NCBI RefSeq assembly: GCF_913773635.1
Contig: NZ_CAJYGQ010000012.1
Span: forward strand, 1 to 64,000
Direction: 5' to 3'
DNA: 64,000 bases
Source: an uncultured Mucilaginibacter sp.
GTDB lineage: Bacteria; Bacteroidota; Bacteroidia; Sphingobacteriales; Sphingobacteriaceae
The translations under genes were made by a program, and so were the position numbers. Shown one piece after another: positions 27,930 through 36,153 of this stretch (its first letter is position 1; each line of letters begins with the position of its first letter). The notes beneath the pieces are model-generated. The model saw nothing but the letters and a program-made list of their open reading frames with translations, was not told where the DNA came from and did not search any database.

Positions 27930-29522
27930 ATGAAAAAGATATTATTTTTTGCGGCGTTAGCTTGTGCTGCTGCAAGCTGCACCAAACTTGATGTTCCGGT
28001 AAAGTCTGAACTTACGCCTGATAATTTTCCAAATAACCCTGAAGGATACATTGCAGCTACGGGCCCTGTATATACCCAACTGCGCTCGATTTACGCGGTA
28101 GATTATTGGAGAATGCAGGAGCTATCAACCGATGAGGCTATCATACCCGCCCGTGATGGTAATTATGACGATGGCGGACAATATCGGTTTTTACACATGC
28201 ACACCTGGGGGCCCGATCATCCAAACGTACGCTCAAACTGGGAATGGGGTTTTGGAGGAATAAATGCTTGTAACAGGCTTATCAGTTTGTTTGAAACCAA
28301 TGGTGCTGTTGCAACGGCAAAGGCAAGTATTGCCGAACTGCGCACCATGCGTGCACTGTTTTACTTCTTTATGATGGATTTGTATGGTAACGTGCCCATC
28401 ATATCAACATTCCCTGTAAGTGGTTCGCCTAAAACAGCACCACGTACCGAGGTATTTCAGTTTATTGAGAAAGATTTAAAGGAAGCTATTCCAAATTTAA
28501 GCAGCACTGCAGGTACACTTACTTATGGTAGGCCAACTAAATGGATGGCATTTACACTGCTCGAAAAACTGTACCTGAACGCACAGTATTATACCGGCCA
28601 AGCCCGTTACACCGAAACTGTAGCCATGGCTGACAGCGTTTTGGACCGTGCAAAAAATATATACTCGCTAGATGCTGACTACACGACTTTGTTTGCGCCG
28701 GAGAACGGGCCTCAGATAAAAGAAACCATTTTTGCTGTGCCTTACGATCCAAACGTTGCCGAAGGTAATCACTTTACGCGTTTTGGCTTACACACGGCTG
28801 TTCAAGCCAAATACAGCATACCATTCAGGCCAAGTATTGCTTTGAGTACTATTAAAGAATTCTGGCAAAAATTTAATTTAACGGGTGATGTCCGTAACAA
28901 CACCTGGCTGGCCGGTAAACAGTATGAAAACAATGGAGCACCAATCATTATCAAATCAACCAAGAAAGGCGTTGATGCGTCATATGCAGGCGCTGATGGT
29001 ACTGCATCTGTAGATTATCATTTGGATTTCACGCCTGAACTTACACTGGTTAGGCCTGCCACTATGGATGTTGGCAATGATGAATTAGGTAAGGCCAAAG
29101 GTGTACGCTCAATTAAATTCTACCCTGATAAAAATGCCAATCCAAACACTCGTTATCAGGGGAATGATATGCCAATACTACGTTTGGCTGATGTTATGAT
29201 GATGAAAGCTGAAGCTATTTTACGCGGCGCAGCACCAACCTCTGTTGGCGGCGAATTGCAAACAGCCGATGTATTGGTAAATAAGATACGCACGCGTGCA
29301 AAGGCACCTGTAGTAAGTGGAGTTACGCTAGATCAGTTGCTTGACGAGCGTGCACGTGAGTTTGCCTGGGAGGGCTGGCGTAGAAATGATTTGATACGCT
29401 TTGGCAAGTTTGAAAGTGCCTGGGGTTTTAAAAGTAACGCCGATGTAAACAAACGTATTTACCCGGTTCCAACCAGCGAAAGGTCATTGAACCCTAACTT
29501 GATACAAAACCCGGGATATTAA
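27930..29522 (+). CDS. SusD-like lipoprotein (pair 3)
   Basis: This 530-residue lipoprotein has a lipobox ending AASC (Cys17). SusD features are MQELSTDEAIIPARDGNYDDGG, ELRTMRALFYFFMMDLYGNVPII, MPILRLADVMMMKAEAILRG, and LLDERAREFAWEGWRRNDLIRFGKF near the C-terminus. The EGYIA/LSTDEAI pattern places it in the SusD group often paired with FecI/FecR-linked SusC proteins. The substrate is unknown; the only other enzyme in this cluster is the phosphatase downstream. Confidence 0.92.
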   Translation: MKKILFFAALACAAASCTKLDVPVKSELTPDNFPNNPEGYIAATGPVYTQLRSIYAVDYWRMQELSTDEAIIPARDGNYDDGGQYRFLHMHTWGPDHPNVRSNWEWGFGGINACNRLISLFETNGAVATAKASIAELRTMRALFYFFMMDLYGNVPIISTFPVSGSPKTAPRTEVFQFIEKDLKEAIPNLSSTAGTLTYGRPTKWMAFTLLEKLYLNAQYYTGQARYTETVAMADSVLDRAKNIYSLDADYTTLFAPENGPQIKETIFAVPYDPNVAEGNHFTRFGLHTAVQAKYSIPFRPSIALSTIKEFWQKFNLTGDVRNNTWLAGKQYENNGAPIIIKSTKKGVDASYAGADGTASVDYHLDFTPELTLVRPATMDVGNDELGKAKGVRSIKFYPDKNANPNTRYQGNDMPILRLADVMMMKAEAILRGAAPTSVGGELQTADVLVNKIRTRAKAPVVSGVTLDQLLDERAREFAWEGWRRNDLIRFGKFESAWGFKSNADVNKRIYPVPTSERSLNPNLIQNPGY

Positions 29523-29536
29523 TTGCTGCTGTTTTG

Positions 29537-29578
29537 ATATATTGCGCTGCAAAGTGATTTTAACGCAGCGCAATATAT
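29537..29578 (+). other. Large stem-loop between SusD and the phosphatase
   Basis: ATATATTGCGCTGC (29537-29550) pairs perfectly over 14 bp with 29565-29578, around a 14-base loop. It starts 14 bases after the SusD stop. No proper T-run follows, so an attenuator or message-stabilising element is more likely than a full terminator. Confidence 0.6.
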
Positions 29579-29608
29579 TGTTGATCGCACCCTAATTAAC
29601 CAACTAAA

Positions 29609-30583
29609 ATGAAACGAAGAGATTTTGTTAGAAATACCGCTCTAACGGCGCTTGGTACGTCAGTTGCCGCTCCGTTGAGTGCCCTGGCCGAAAATGCGGT
29701 TACGCACTTTGAAAGCGAAGACCTTGCACCTGCTGGCCCCGAGCCAAATGGATTTACCCTTAACTTTTTAGCACTTGGCGATTGGGGACGAAACGGTGAA
29801 TGCCTTCAATTGGAAACAGCAAGACAAATGGGCGATTGGGCAAAAAACAATCCTATAAACTTTATCTTATCTGTAGGAGATAATTTTTATCCGAAAGGTG
29901 TAGTAAGTGAGCAGGATCCGTTGTGGCATTACTCATTTGAAAATGTATATACCGCACACTCTTTACAGGCCGATTGGTTTGCTATTTTAGGTAATCATGA
30001 TTACTATTCGGATCCTGATGCTCAGATACGTTATAGCAAAGTAAGCCGCAGATGGAACATGCCAGCCCGTTATTATACCAAAGAGGTGGCCTTGGGCAAA
30101 GACAAAGGCAAAGTGCTTTTTGTGATGATTGACAGCCAGGCTATTGTTCAAAACCACGAAGATCAGCATCCTGAAAAGCAGCTTGCCTGGATAGATGAGA
30201 CCTTAAAGAAGGCTTCAGCCGATGTGAAGTGGAAAATAGTTGTGGGCCATCACCCAACGCATACAGCCGGGCCAAGGGTTAGTAATTATGATACACTTGC
30301 CATCAGGAAAGCTTTAAAGCCGTTACTGGAAAAGCATAAGGTAGATGTTTACTTATCTGGCCATGAGCATTCAGTACAGCATTTAAAGCCCGAAGGATTC
30401 ACTCACCAGTTCATATCAGGTGCCGGTTCAGAGTTAACATATATTACACCTGGTATAGAGTACAGTAAATTTGGTGCCTCTGAGAATGGGTTTATGTATT
30501 TCTCGGTTGACGATAAGCGTTTGAACGTGAAAGTGGTGAGCGTAAGCGGAAAAGTTTTGTACAACACTCAGTTAAGCAAATAA
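29609..30583 (+). CDS. Secreted purple-acid-type metallophosphatase
   Basis: This 324-residue enzyme is predicted to hydrolyse phosphate monoesters in the periplasm. The N-terminus MKRRDFVRNTALTALG resembles a Tat-type signal, with cleavage near ALA27. Binuclear metal motifs are complete: LALGDWG (Asp58), GDNFY (Asp91 and Tyr94, the tyrosine typical of purple acid phosphatases of the TRAP/ACP5 type), GNHD (Asn129-His130), GHHPTH (about 213-218) and GHEH (251-254). It lies 86 bases after SusD of pair 3, across a stem-loop, so it may belong to that operon. That would suggest a phosphorylated substrate, but this is inference from position. Confidence 0.9.
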   Translation: MKRRDFVRNTALTALGTSVAAPLSALAENAVTHFESEDLAPAGPEPNGFTLNFLALGDWGRNGECLQLETARQMGDWAKNNPINFILSVGDNFYPKGVVSEQDPLWHYSFENVYTAHSLQADWFAILGNHDYYSDPDAQIRYSKVSRRWNMPARYYTKEVALGKDKGKVLFVMIDSQAIVQNHEDQHPEKQLAWIDETLKKASADVKWKIVVGHHPTHTAGPRVSNYDTLAIRKALKPLLEKHKVDVYLSGHEHSVQHLKPEGFTHQFISGAGSELTYITPGIEYSKFGASENGFMYFSVDDKRLNVKVVSVSGKVLYNTQLSK

Positions 30584-30643
30584 ATTACGTTTAACTAACA
30601 TAGTGTTGCTGGCATTTAATTGCCAGGTGTTATCGTAGTAATG

Positions 30644-30672
30644 AAGGGGCTCATTTTGGTGAGCCCTTTTTA
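30644..30672 (+). terminator. Intrinsic terminator after the phosphatase
   Basis: AAGGGGCTCA (30644-30653) pairs with TGAGCCCTTT (30660-30669) around TTTTGG, with one G-T pair and a T-rich tail. It ends just before the stop codon of the convergent GH43 gene and may serve it weakly too. Confidence 0.8.
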
Positions 30673-30677
30673 TGTTA

Positions 30678-32363
30678 TCAGTTCCTATCAAAAGCCGTTA
30701 CGCGGAACCAATCAAAATCGGCATAACCAGAGTCATTGATTTGTGTAGAACGGGTACAAAACAATCCTAGCTTGGCACCTTTCCATTTGCCAGGCGTAGC
30801 TTTAAATTCATCACCAACCAATTTAAATATTAAACCATCGGTACTATAACTAAATCTGCAAATGGCATCCTTTGCAACAGTTACACGCAAATAAACGCTT
30901 GATGACTCTAACTTGGTTACAAGCTTCATATTTTCCAACTCACCTTTGTCAGCATTTTTGCATACGCCGTAATACAGGTAATCGCCATCTTTTTTATGTA
31001 TTATGCCAATGTTCGCATAGCTTAAACCCATTACGGCTAGTCCTGCTTTTTCACCGTCTATTTTGATGTTAGGCTTAAATTCCAATTTGGTGGTTGCTGT
31101 GAACTCATCAGCCGGGAATTTTTGAGATAGCACGTTAGGGATATCCCACAAGTTTTTAGCGCCCTCCGGCACTTGCGCACTGTATAACCTAAGCACCCCT
31201 TTAGCCGGATGCAAATAATTCCAATGCGCTTTGTTGTTAGCCATCCATTGCCATTGTAACCCTAAAACATTACTCTTAAACTCATCACTTTCAACCGGAT
31301 TTTCAATGACTGATGCAATGTTGCTTTTAGGTTTTCTATGTTGGTAAACCGGTTCACCTTTGCCATCGCCATCTACGTCAGAGCCTATCACCGGCCAATT
31401 ATTTTTCCACGTCATGGGTTGCAGGTGTACTACCCGGCCGTAAGCATCTTTGTCCTGAAAGTGAATAAACCAGTCTTCTCCCAAAGAGGTGTTTACCCAT
31501 GCGCCCTGGTGCGGACCATTCACGGAACTTTTACCCTGATCCATTACTACTTTACGTTCATAAGGACCGTATACCTTTTTGGAACGCAACACCACCTGCC
31601 AGCCGGTTGAAACACCCCCGGCCGGGGCAAATATATAATAATAGCCATTTCGTTTATAAAATTTAGGTCCTTCAATTGTTGGGTCAATTTCGTGGCCATC
31701 ATATACAATCACTCCTTCGTCAAGTACCTTGTCACCGTTTTTATTAAGTTGGTTTAATGCAATTATACTTTTTATACCCGCGCGGCTCCCCGCAAAGCCA
31801 TGCACAAGATACATTGAGCCGTCATCATCCAAAAGAGGGCAGGGGTCAATAAGTCCTTTGCCTTCCATAACAAGCACCGGCTTGCTCCAAGGTCCTGCGG
31901 CATTAGTTGCTTTGATTAGGTAAATTCCAAAATCAGGGTCGGGGTAGTAAAGGTAAAACTCTTTATTATAGTACCTGATAGATGGAGCCCAAACGCCGTC
32001 CCCGTGACGGGGAAGATCGAAATGCCCGACAGGATACTGTTTTAACAGGGCATGACCTATTAGCCTCCAGTTTACAAGATCAGTTGAATGGAGTATGGGC
32101 AACCCCGGTATGTCTTCAAAGCTCGAGCTAACCATGTAAAAATCATTTCCAACCCGTACCACATCAGGGTCAGAGTAATCAGCGTTTATAATGGGGTTTT
32201 TATAGTAACCGTTGTTTAAGTCGGGAGCCCAAACTTTGGATCGGTAAGGTATTTCCTTAACTAAGGACGCTAAATTTTGCTGAGCGTTTGTGTTTGCGGG
32301 CACAAAATCAATTAAAATCAAAAAAATGACGAACGCTTTATTTAAGAGGTGATAGCTTAACAT
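30678..32363 (-). CDS. Secreted GH43 glycosidase with C-terminal beta-sandwich
   Basis: This 561-residue hydrolase is probably an arabinofuranosidase or xylosidase acting on hemicellulose or pectin side chains. It has a signal peptide (about 1-27, ending TNAQ) and a five-bladed beta-propeller with the GH43 triad: Asp65 in YSDPDVV (base), Asp173 in LIDPCPL (pKa modulator) and Glu231 in IEGPKFYKR (acid). The C-terminal about 190 residues (365-558) form the beta-sandwich seen in GH43 subfamilies such as subfamily 12 and include WQWMANNKAHW and SGYADFDWFRV. It is a single gene without SusC/SusD nearby on its strand. Specificity within GH43 cannot be read from sequence alone. Confidence 0.9.
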   Translation of the reverse strand: MLSYHLLNKAFVIFLILIDFVPANTNAQQNLASLVKEIPYRSKVWAPDLNNGYYKNPIINADYSDPDVVRVGNDFYMVSSSFEDIPGLPILHSTDLVNWRLIGHALLKQYPVGHFDLPRHGDGVWAPSIRYYNKEFYLYYPDPDFGIYLIKATNAAGPWSKPVLVMEGKGLIDPCPLLDDDGSMYLVHGFAGSRAGIKSIIALNQLNKNGDKVLDEGVIVYDGHEIDPTIEGPKFYKRNGYYYIFAPAGGVSTGWQVVLRSKKVYGPYERKVVMDQGKSSVNGPHQGAWVNTSLGEDWFIHFQDKDAYGRVVHLQPMTWKNNWPVIGSDVDGDGKGEPVYQHRKPKSNIASVIENPVESDEFKSNVLGLQWQWMANNKAHWNYLHPAKGVLRLYSAQVPEGAKNLWDIPNVLSQKFPADEFTATTKLEFKPNIKIDGEKAGLAVMGLSYANIGIIHKKDGDYLYYGVCKNADKGELENMKLVTKLESSSVYLRVTVAKDAICRFSYSTDGLIFKLVGDEFKATPGKWKGAKLGLFCTRSTQINDSGYADFDWFRVTAFDRN

Positions 32364-32480
32364 GGTTTGAAAAGCCGCTATGGCTTATATAATTTAGGTT
32401 GCTGTAAGGTAATCACATTAATAGTAATCAAAGGAAAAATAAAATTTTAAATTAAATCTACTATATACATAGACTTTGTA

Positions 32481-32488
32481 TATATTTG
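32481..32488 (+). promoter_or_regulatory. Candidate -7 promoter element for the cysteine leader transcript
   Basis: TATATTTG matches the Bacteroidota TAnnTTTG consensus. Transcription would start near 32494-32498, about 25 bases before the leader ATG. A clear -33 TTG is not seen at the standard distance. Confidence 0.45.
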
Positions 32489-32520
32489 TTTTGTCAAAGC
32501 AATTTGAACGCATTTTTATC

Positions 32521-32592
32521 ATGACGCAAAACAGCACTTCATACCTTTTTAGCAAGATTACCAGCAATCGCTGTTGTTGTATGTGCTTTTAA
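32521..32592 (+). CDS. Cysteine-rich leader peptide (23 codons, Cys-Cys-Cys-Met-Cys)
   Basis: A short open frame starts with ATG at 32521 and encodes 23 residues ending in Asn-Arg-Cys-Cys-Cys-Met-Cys-Phe before TAA at 32590-32592. Four of the last six residues are cysteine (TGT, TGT, TGT, then TGC), which is very unlikely by chance at the end of a short frame. Polycysteine leader peptides act as cysteine-responsive attenuators in other bacteria (known in mycobacteria), where ribosome stalling at scarce Cys-tRNA changes expression downstream. Here the next gene (32647) starts 54 bases later and the transcript probably runs on into tRNA-Cys. I see no strong terminator hairpin between leader and gene, so control by translation or RNA exposure is more likely than classical transcription attenuation. 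Confidence 0.65.
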   Translation: MTQNSTSYLFSKITSNRCCCMCF

Positions 32593-32646
32593 TTTTCGTT
32601 GCCTCAGCGTTTATAAATTTTATTTAACCCAAATTTTCTTTTTCGT

Positions 32647-33255
32647 ATGGATTACCCTCAATTTGATGTACTTGAGATTACTCCGGAGTTGGAGTATAAC
32701 ACTAATAAATATCATAAACTTGAACCCGTGAAAACGGGCGAAACTGTTAAGCATGGTTTGCCGGTGCCTGTAATTGGCGCACTAAACAATTTTTGTAAGG
32801 CTAAGGCGCTGCCAAAATTAAGTAAGATATTAGTAGTGTATTTTTATTCTAAACATTGGGGAGATGTTGGGTTGGACCATTTAAAACAACTCAATGCTAT
32901 AAGAAACGAAACCAAATTTTATGATGGGAAAATTGTAGTGGTTGATGCTGATGGAGACGAAGATGGGTTACAGCAGTTACTTTGGCTGCACAATATATCG
33001 TTACCTATACATTCAGATACGAATGGTGCCATTGCCGGTTTATTTGGCGTGTTTTCTGAGCATAGCCCAACCTGGAATTTTTATGGTGGCATTGATGTTA
33101 ATATTCCACTTCCGGCCACTTATGTAGTTGATCATGATTTTAAAGTAGCTTTTAGCTATCCAAATGAAAACATCAGCAACACAATTCCGGTAAATGAAGT
33201 GGTTGATGCGGTGTATCGTTCCAATAATTATCTGGCGGGCAGACGTTCGGCGTAA
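32647..33255 (+). CDS. Redoxin-fold (AhpC/TSA-like) protein lacking the peroxidatic cysteine
   Basis: This 202-residue cytoplasmic protein has a thioredoxin-like fold. The segment KILVVYFYSKHWGDVGLDHLKQL matches the peroxiredoxin strand and helix that normally carries the catalytic cysteine (VCxxEL), but Gly75 occupies that position. The later PATYVVDHDFKVAFSY matches the cis-Pro strand of redoxins. The only cysteine is Cys50, at NNFCKAK. It is therefore unlikely to be a normal peroxidase and may be a binding, chaperone-like or regulatory protein. It sits between a polycysteine leader peptide and tRNA-Cys, which links it to cysteine or sulfur status by context only. Confidence 0.7.
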   Translation: MDYPQFDVLEITPELEYNTNKYHKLEPVKTGETVKHGLPVPVIGALNNFCKAKALPKLSKILVVYFYSKHWGDVGLDHLKQLNAIRNETKFYDGKIVVVDADGDEDGLQQLLWLHNISLPIHSDTNGAIAGLFGVFSEHSPTWNFYGGIDVNIPLPATYVVDHDFKVAFSYPNENISNTIPVNEVVDAVYRSNNYLAGRRSA

Positions 33256-33264
33256 CAATCAAAT

Positions 33265-33336
33265 GGCGGAGTGGCCGAGTGGTTAGGTAGGGGTCTGCAA
33301 AACCTTGTACGGCGGTTCGAATCCGTCCTCACGCCT
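33265..33336 (+). tRNA. tRNA-Cys (anticodon GCA) with one bulged base in the acceptor stem
   Basis: The cloverleaf is clear: 5' acceptor GGCGGAG (33265-33271), D-arm GCCGAGTGGTTAGG, anticodon loop CTGCAAA with GCA at 33297-33299, and T-loop TTCGAAT (33316-33322). The T73 discriminator typical of tRNA-Cys is at 33336; CCA is not encoded. The 3' acceptor strand is CTCACGCC, eight bases. All seven acceptor pairs form if A33331 is bulged out. The gene begins nine bases after the redoxin stop codon, so it is probably on the same transcript and released by processing. Confidence 0.92.
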
Positions 33337-33445
33337 CAAATTTTTTCCATTTGCATAATAGTGACTTTAATTTTACAGGCTAAACATATTTGCAAGGTTT
33401 TAGTTAGCTTAGCTTAAGAACAAGCCGTTCTTGCTAAAGGAGCTA

Positions 33446-34894
33446 ATGAAGCTAAATAAATGTGATTATGATGCAATAATTGTTGGCGCAGGCCCTAATG
33501 GTCTTGCGGCTGCAATTTTAATGCAACAACAAGGACTTAAGGTACTTATTGTAGAAGCAAAAAGTACTGTTGGCGGCGGGCTACGCACTGCAGAATTAAC
33601 ACTGCCGGGTTTTAAGCACGATATATGTTCGGCAATACATCCGCTGGCATTTAAATCGCCATTCCTTAAAACTCTTCCCCTTCATAACTTTGGGTTAAAA
33701 TATGTAATGCCGCATATAGATGCTGCGCATCCCTTTGATGATGGAACTTGCGCTGTGCTTAAACGTTCGGTTGCAGAAACCGCCGCTTTGCTTGGTGATG
33801 ATGAGCAGGCTTACAAAGCTTTGATCTCGTCATTGGTAAAGAGTTGGCCGTTAATAGCATCTGACGTACTGGGCCCGTTAAAGCTGCCAAATCATCCATT
33901 CAAAATGGCTGAATTCGGGTTAGTTGGTTTGCAATCAGCAACAATGCTTATCAATAAATTCAAGACCACGCACGGGCAGGGGCTTATTGCCGGTATGGCT
34001 GCTCACGCAATTCAACCTTTACAAAACCCCGCTACAGCTGCGGTAGCATTGGTATTGTTACTTACGGGCCATACCGGTGGCTGGGCAATACCGCAAGGCG
34101 GTTCACAGTCAATAGCTGATGCGCTGGCCGCTTACTTTTGCAGCCTTGGCGGCGAAATACAAATCAATTTTTACGTTAGCAGTTTAAAGCAGCTTCCGTC
34201 TGCAAATGCTGTGTTATTTGATGTAACGCCTCAGCAAATGCTTCAAATTGCCGGGTACCGTTTTTCGAGCCTATATAAATGGCAGTTGGAGAAATACCGT
34301 TATGGTGATGGTGTGTTTAAAATAGATTGGGCATTGGATGCTCCTATACCTTTTACAGCATCAAATTGCCTAAGTGCCGGCACAATACATTTAGGCGGTA
34401 CTGCGGCCGAAATAATAGCGGCCGAACAAGCTTCGGCCAAAGGCCAGCATACTGATAGACCTTACGTTTTGCTGGCTCAGCAAAGCATATTTGATGAAAG
34501 CCGCGCTCCGCAAGGTAAACATACTGGTTGGGCATATTGCCACGTTCCAAATGGCTCTACCAAAAACATGACTGACATTATTGAAAGCCAGGTTGAACGT
34601 TTTGCTCCGGGGTTTAAAGAAAGAATAATTGGCAGGCACACCATGAATGCAGTACAGATGCAGGATTATAATGCAAATTATATTGGTGGCGATATTAACG
34701 GCGGAAGGCTTGACCTAACCCAATTATTCACCCGCCCAGCGCTGCGTTTTTCGCCATACCGCACATCGGCAAAAGGTTTATATATCTGTTCCTCATCAAC
34801 CCCCCCCGGTGGCGGTGTGCATGGAATGTGCGGTTACTACGCCGCAAAACGAGCACTCAGAGACGTATTTAATTTACGTATTCAGCGCGTTTAG
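33446..34894 (+). CDS. NAD(P)/FAD-dependent oxidoreductase, phytoene desaturase (CrtI)-like family
   Basis: This 482-residue flavoprotein has the FAD-binding AIIVGAGPNGLAAA motif near the N-terminus, then EAKSTVGGGLRT, and the C-terminal CSSSTPPGGGVHGMCGYYAA signature shared with carotenoid desaturases and related isomerases. The ATG at 33446 is preferred over the upstream TTG at 33431 because AAAGGAG (33436-33442) lies just before it. The family includes desaturases and poorly characterised PYROXD2-like proteins. There are no carotenoid genes nearby, so the substrate is unknown. Its stop codon overlaps the convergent GH130 stop by 3 bases. Confidence 0.85.
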   Translation: MKLNKCDYDAIIVGAGPNGLAAAILMQQQGLKVLIVEAKSTVGGGLRTAELTLPGFKHDICSAIHPLAFKSPFLKTLPLHNFGLKYVMPHIDAAHPFDDGTCAVLKRSVAETAALLGDDEQAYKALISSLVKSWPLIASDVLGPLKLPNHPFKMAEFGLVGLQSATMLINKFKTTHGQGLIAGMAAHAIQPLQNPATAAVALVLLLTGHTGGWAIPQGGSQSIADALAAYFCSLGGEIQINFYVSSLKQLPSANAVLFDVTPQQMLQIAGYRFSSLYKWQLEKYRYGDGVFKIDWALDAPIPFTASNCLSAGTIHLGGTAAEIIAAEQASAKGQHTDRPYVLLAQQSIFDESRAPQGKHTGWAYCHVPNGSTKNMTDIIESQVERFAPGFKERIIGRHTMNAVQMQDYNANYIGGDINGGRLDLTQLFTRPALRFSPYRTSAKGLYICSSSTPPGGGVHGMCGYYAAKRALRDVFNLRIQRV

Positions 34895-35940
34895 TAATTT
34901 AAAGACCGTAGTATCTCGCTTATGGAAAAGTGAGCGCCGCATACAAACTCATCAGCCGCACCGTAATATACAGTCAGTTGGTCACCATCAACTATATGGC
35001 CGTTAGTAAACACTACATGTCCAAAAAAGCCGCTGGTTTCATATTCTTCCAAAGGTTCCATTATCGGCTCCTCGCTGCGGGCCAGGACTTTCGATGGATC
35101 TTCTAAATCCAACAAAACTGCTCCAAGGCAATATCTATGTTCCTTGGTAGCGCCATGGTAAATTTCCAACCAGCCCTTTTCTGTTTTTATAGGTGCAGCA
35201 CCACCTCCAACACGGCCGCTATCCCAATAGCCAGCACGGGTTTTCAAAATACATTTATGGTTGCCCCAATGTATACCATCAGGAGATTCGGCAATCCATA
35301 TAAAATTACCACCCAGGTCAACGCTGCTTGGTCTGTGTAGTGCGTAATACTTGCCATTAATTTTCTCTTCAAATATGGCGCAATCCTTATTGTGCGGAGG
35401 CAGAATCAAGCCATGCGAGGTAAAGTTTTTCCAGTCGGTTGTTTTGCGCAACGCAACGGCTACACCGTTTGATGATACTGCAGTAAAAGTCAGGTGATAT
35501 TCGCCTTCAACCAAGCTCACCCGGCAATCTTCAATACCAAACGTTTGCAGGTATCCCTGCCCAAACAGCTTAGGGTAGCCCTCCGGCTCATAAAAGTTTA
35601 TGCCGTCATCGCTGCACAAAAGGCGCAGGTGCGATAGCGTTGTAAGATAATCAATACCCTTGTATCGAATAACGCGTGCGTCAGTAGCAATAAGGTCTGC
35701 ATCGTTCAGTTCAATTTCCATTATTTCTATGCCCCCATCATCGGTAAGTACCGGGAATGATACATGAACCTCACTTTGTTGCGGCCGTTCGGCTACACGT
35801 ACCAACAGCCAAATTTTACCATCAAACCTAAACACCCCCGGATTAAGCAGACACGCAACCTGCAAGCCCTGGCCACTTGGGAGTAGACTTTTAGGAGCTA
35901 ACAATGGATTTTGAGGGAAACGTTTAGCTATATCTGGCAT
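34891..35940 (-). CDS. GH130 family mannoside phosphorylase or mannosidase
   Basis: This 349-residue cytoplasmic enzyme has a five-bladed propeller. Family marks are NPGVFRFDGKIWLLVR, GIEDCRV with the probable catalytic Asp138, KDCAIFEEKINGKYYALHRP, GGGAAPIKTEKGWLEIYHGA, LGAVLLDLEDP, VVFTNG and YYGAADE. GH130 enzymes split into phosphorylases acting on beta-mannosides and hydrolases lacking the phosphate-binding residues. I cannot tell which from sequence alone. No signal peptide is visible. It is convergent with the CrtI-like gene and divergent from uxaE, with 213 bases between start codons. Confidence 0.85.
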   Translation of the reverse strand: MPDIAKRFPQNPLLAPKSLLPSGQGLQVACLLNPGVFRFDGKIWLLVRVAERPQQSEVHVSFPVLTDDGGIEIMEIELNDADLIATDARVIRYKGIDYLTTLSHLRLLCSDDGINFYEPEGYPKLFGQGYLQTFGIEDCRVSLVEGEYHLTFTAVSSNGVAVALRKTTDWKNFTSHGLILPPHNKDCAIFEEKINGKYYALHRPSSVDLGGNFIWIAESPDGIHWGNHKCILKTRAGYWDSGRVGGGAAPIKTEKGWLEIYHGATKEHRYCLGAVLLDLEDPSKVLARSEEPIMEPLEEYETSGFFGHVVFTNGHIVDGDQLTVYYGAADEFVCGAHFSISEILRSLNY

Positions 35941-36153
35941 TGCTGTAAAGTATTTTATTATACTATTGGTTAACCACCAGGCTGTAGAATTGTTGATTCG
36001 CTTAAGCCATAATTAATTACTCCAAACAATTTATATAGCGATGATATGAACTTTAAAAAATAAATCTGAGTATTGAAGCATTTAGCCTGCTTTATTAATA
36101 ACGGTTTTCTATATTTATTCCCATTATCGTAAAATCGAACATACACTAAATCT

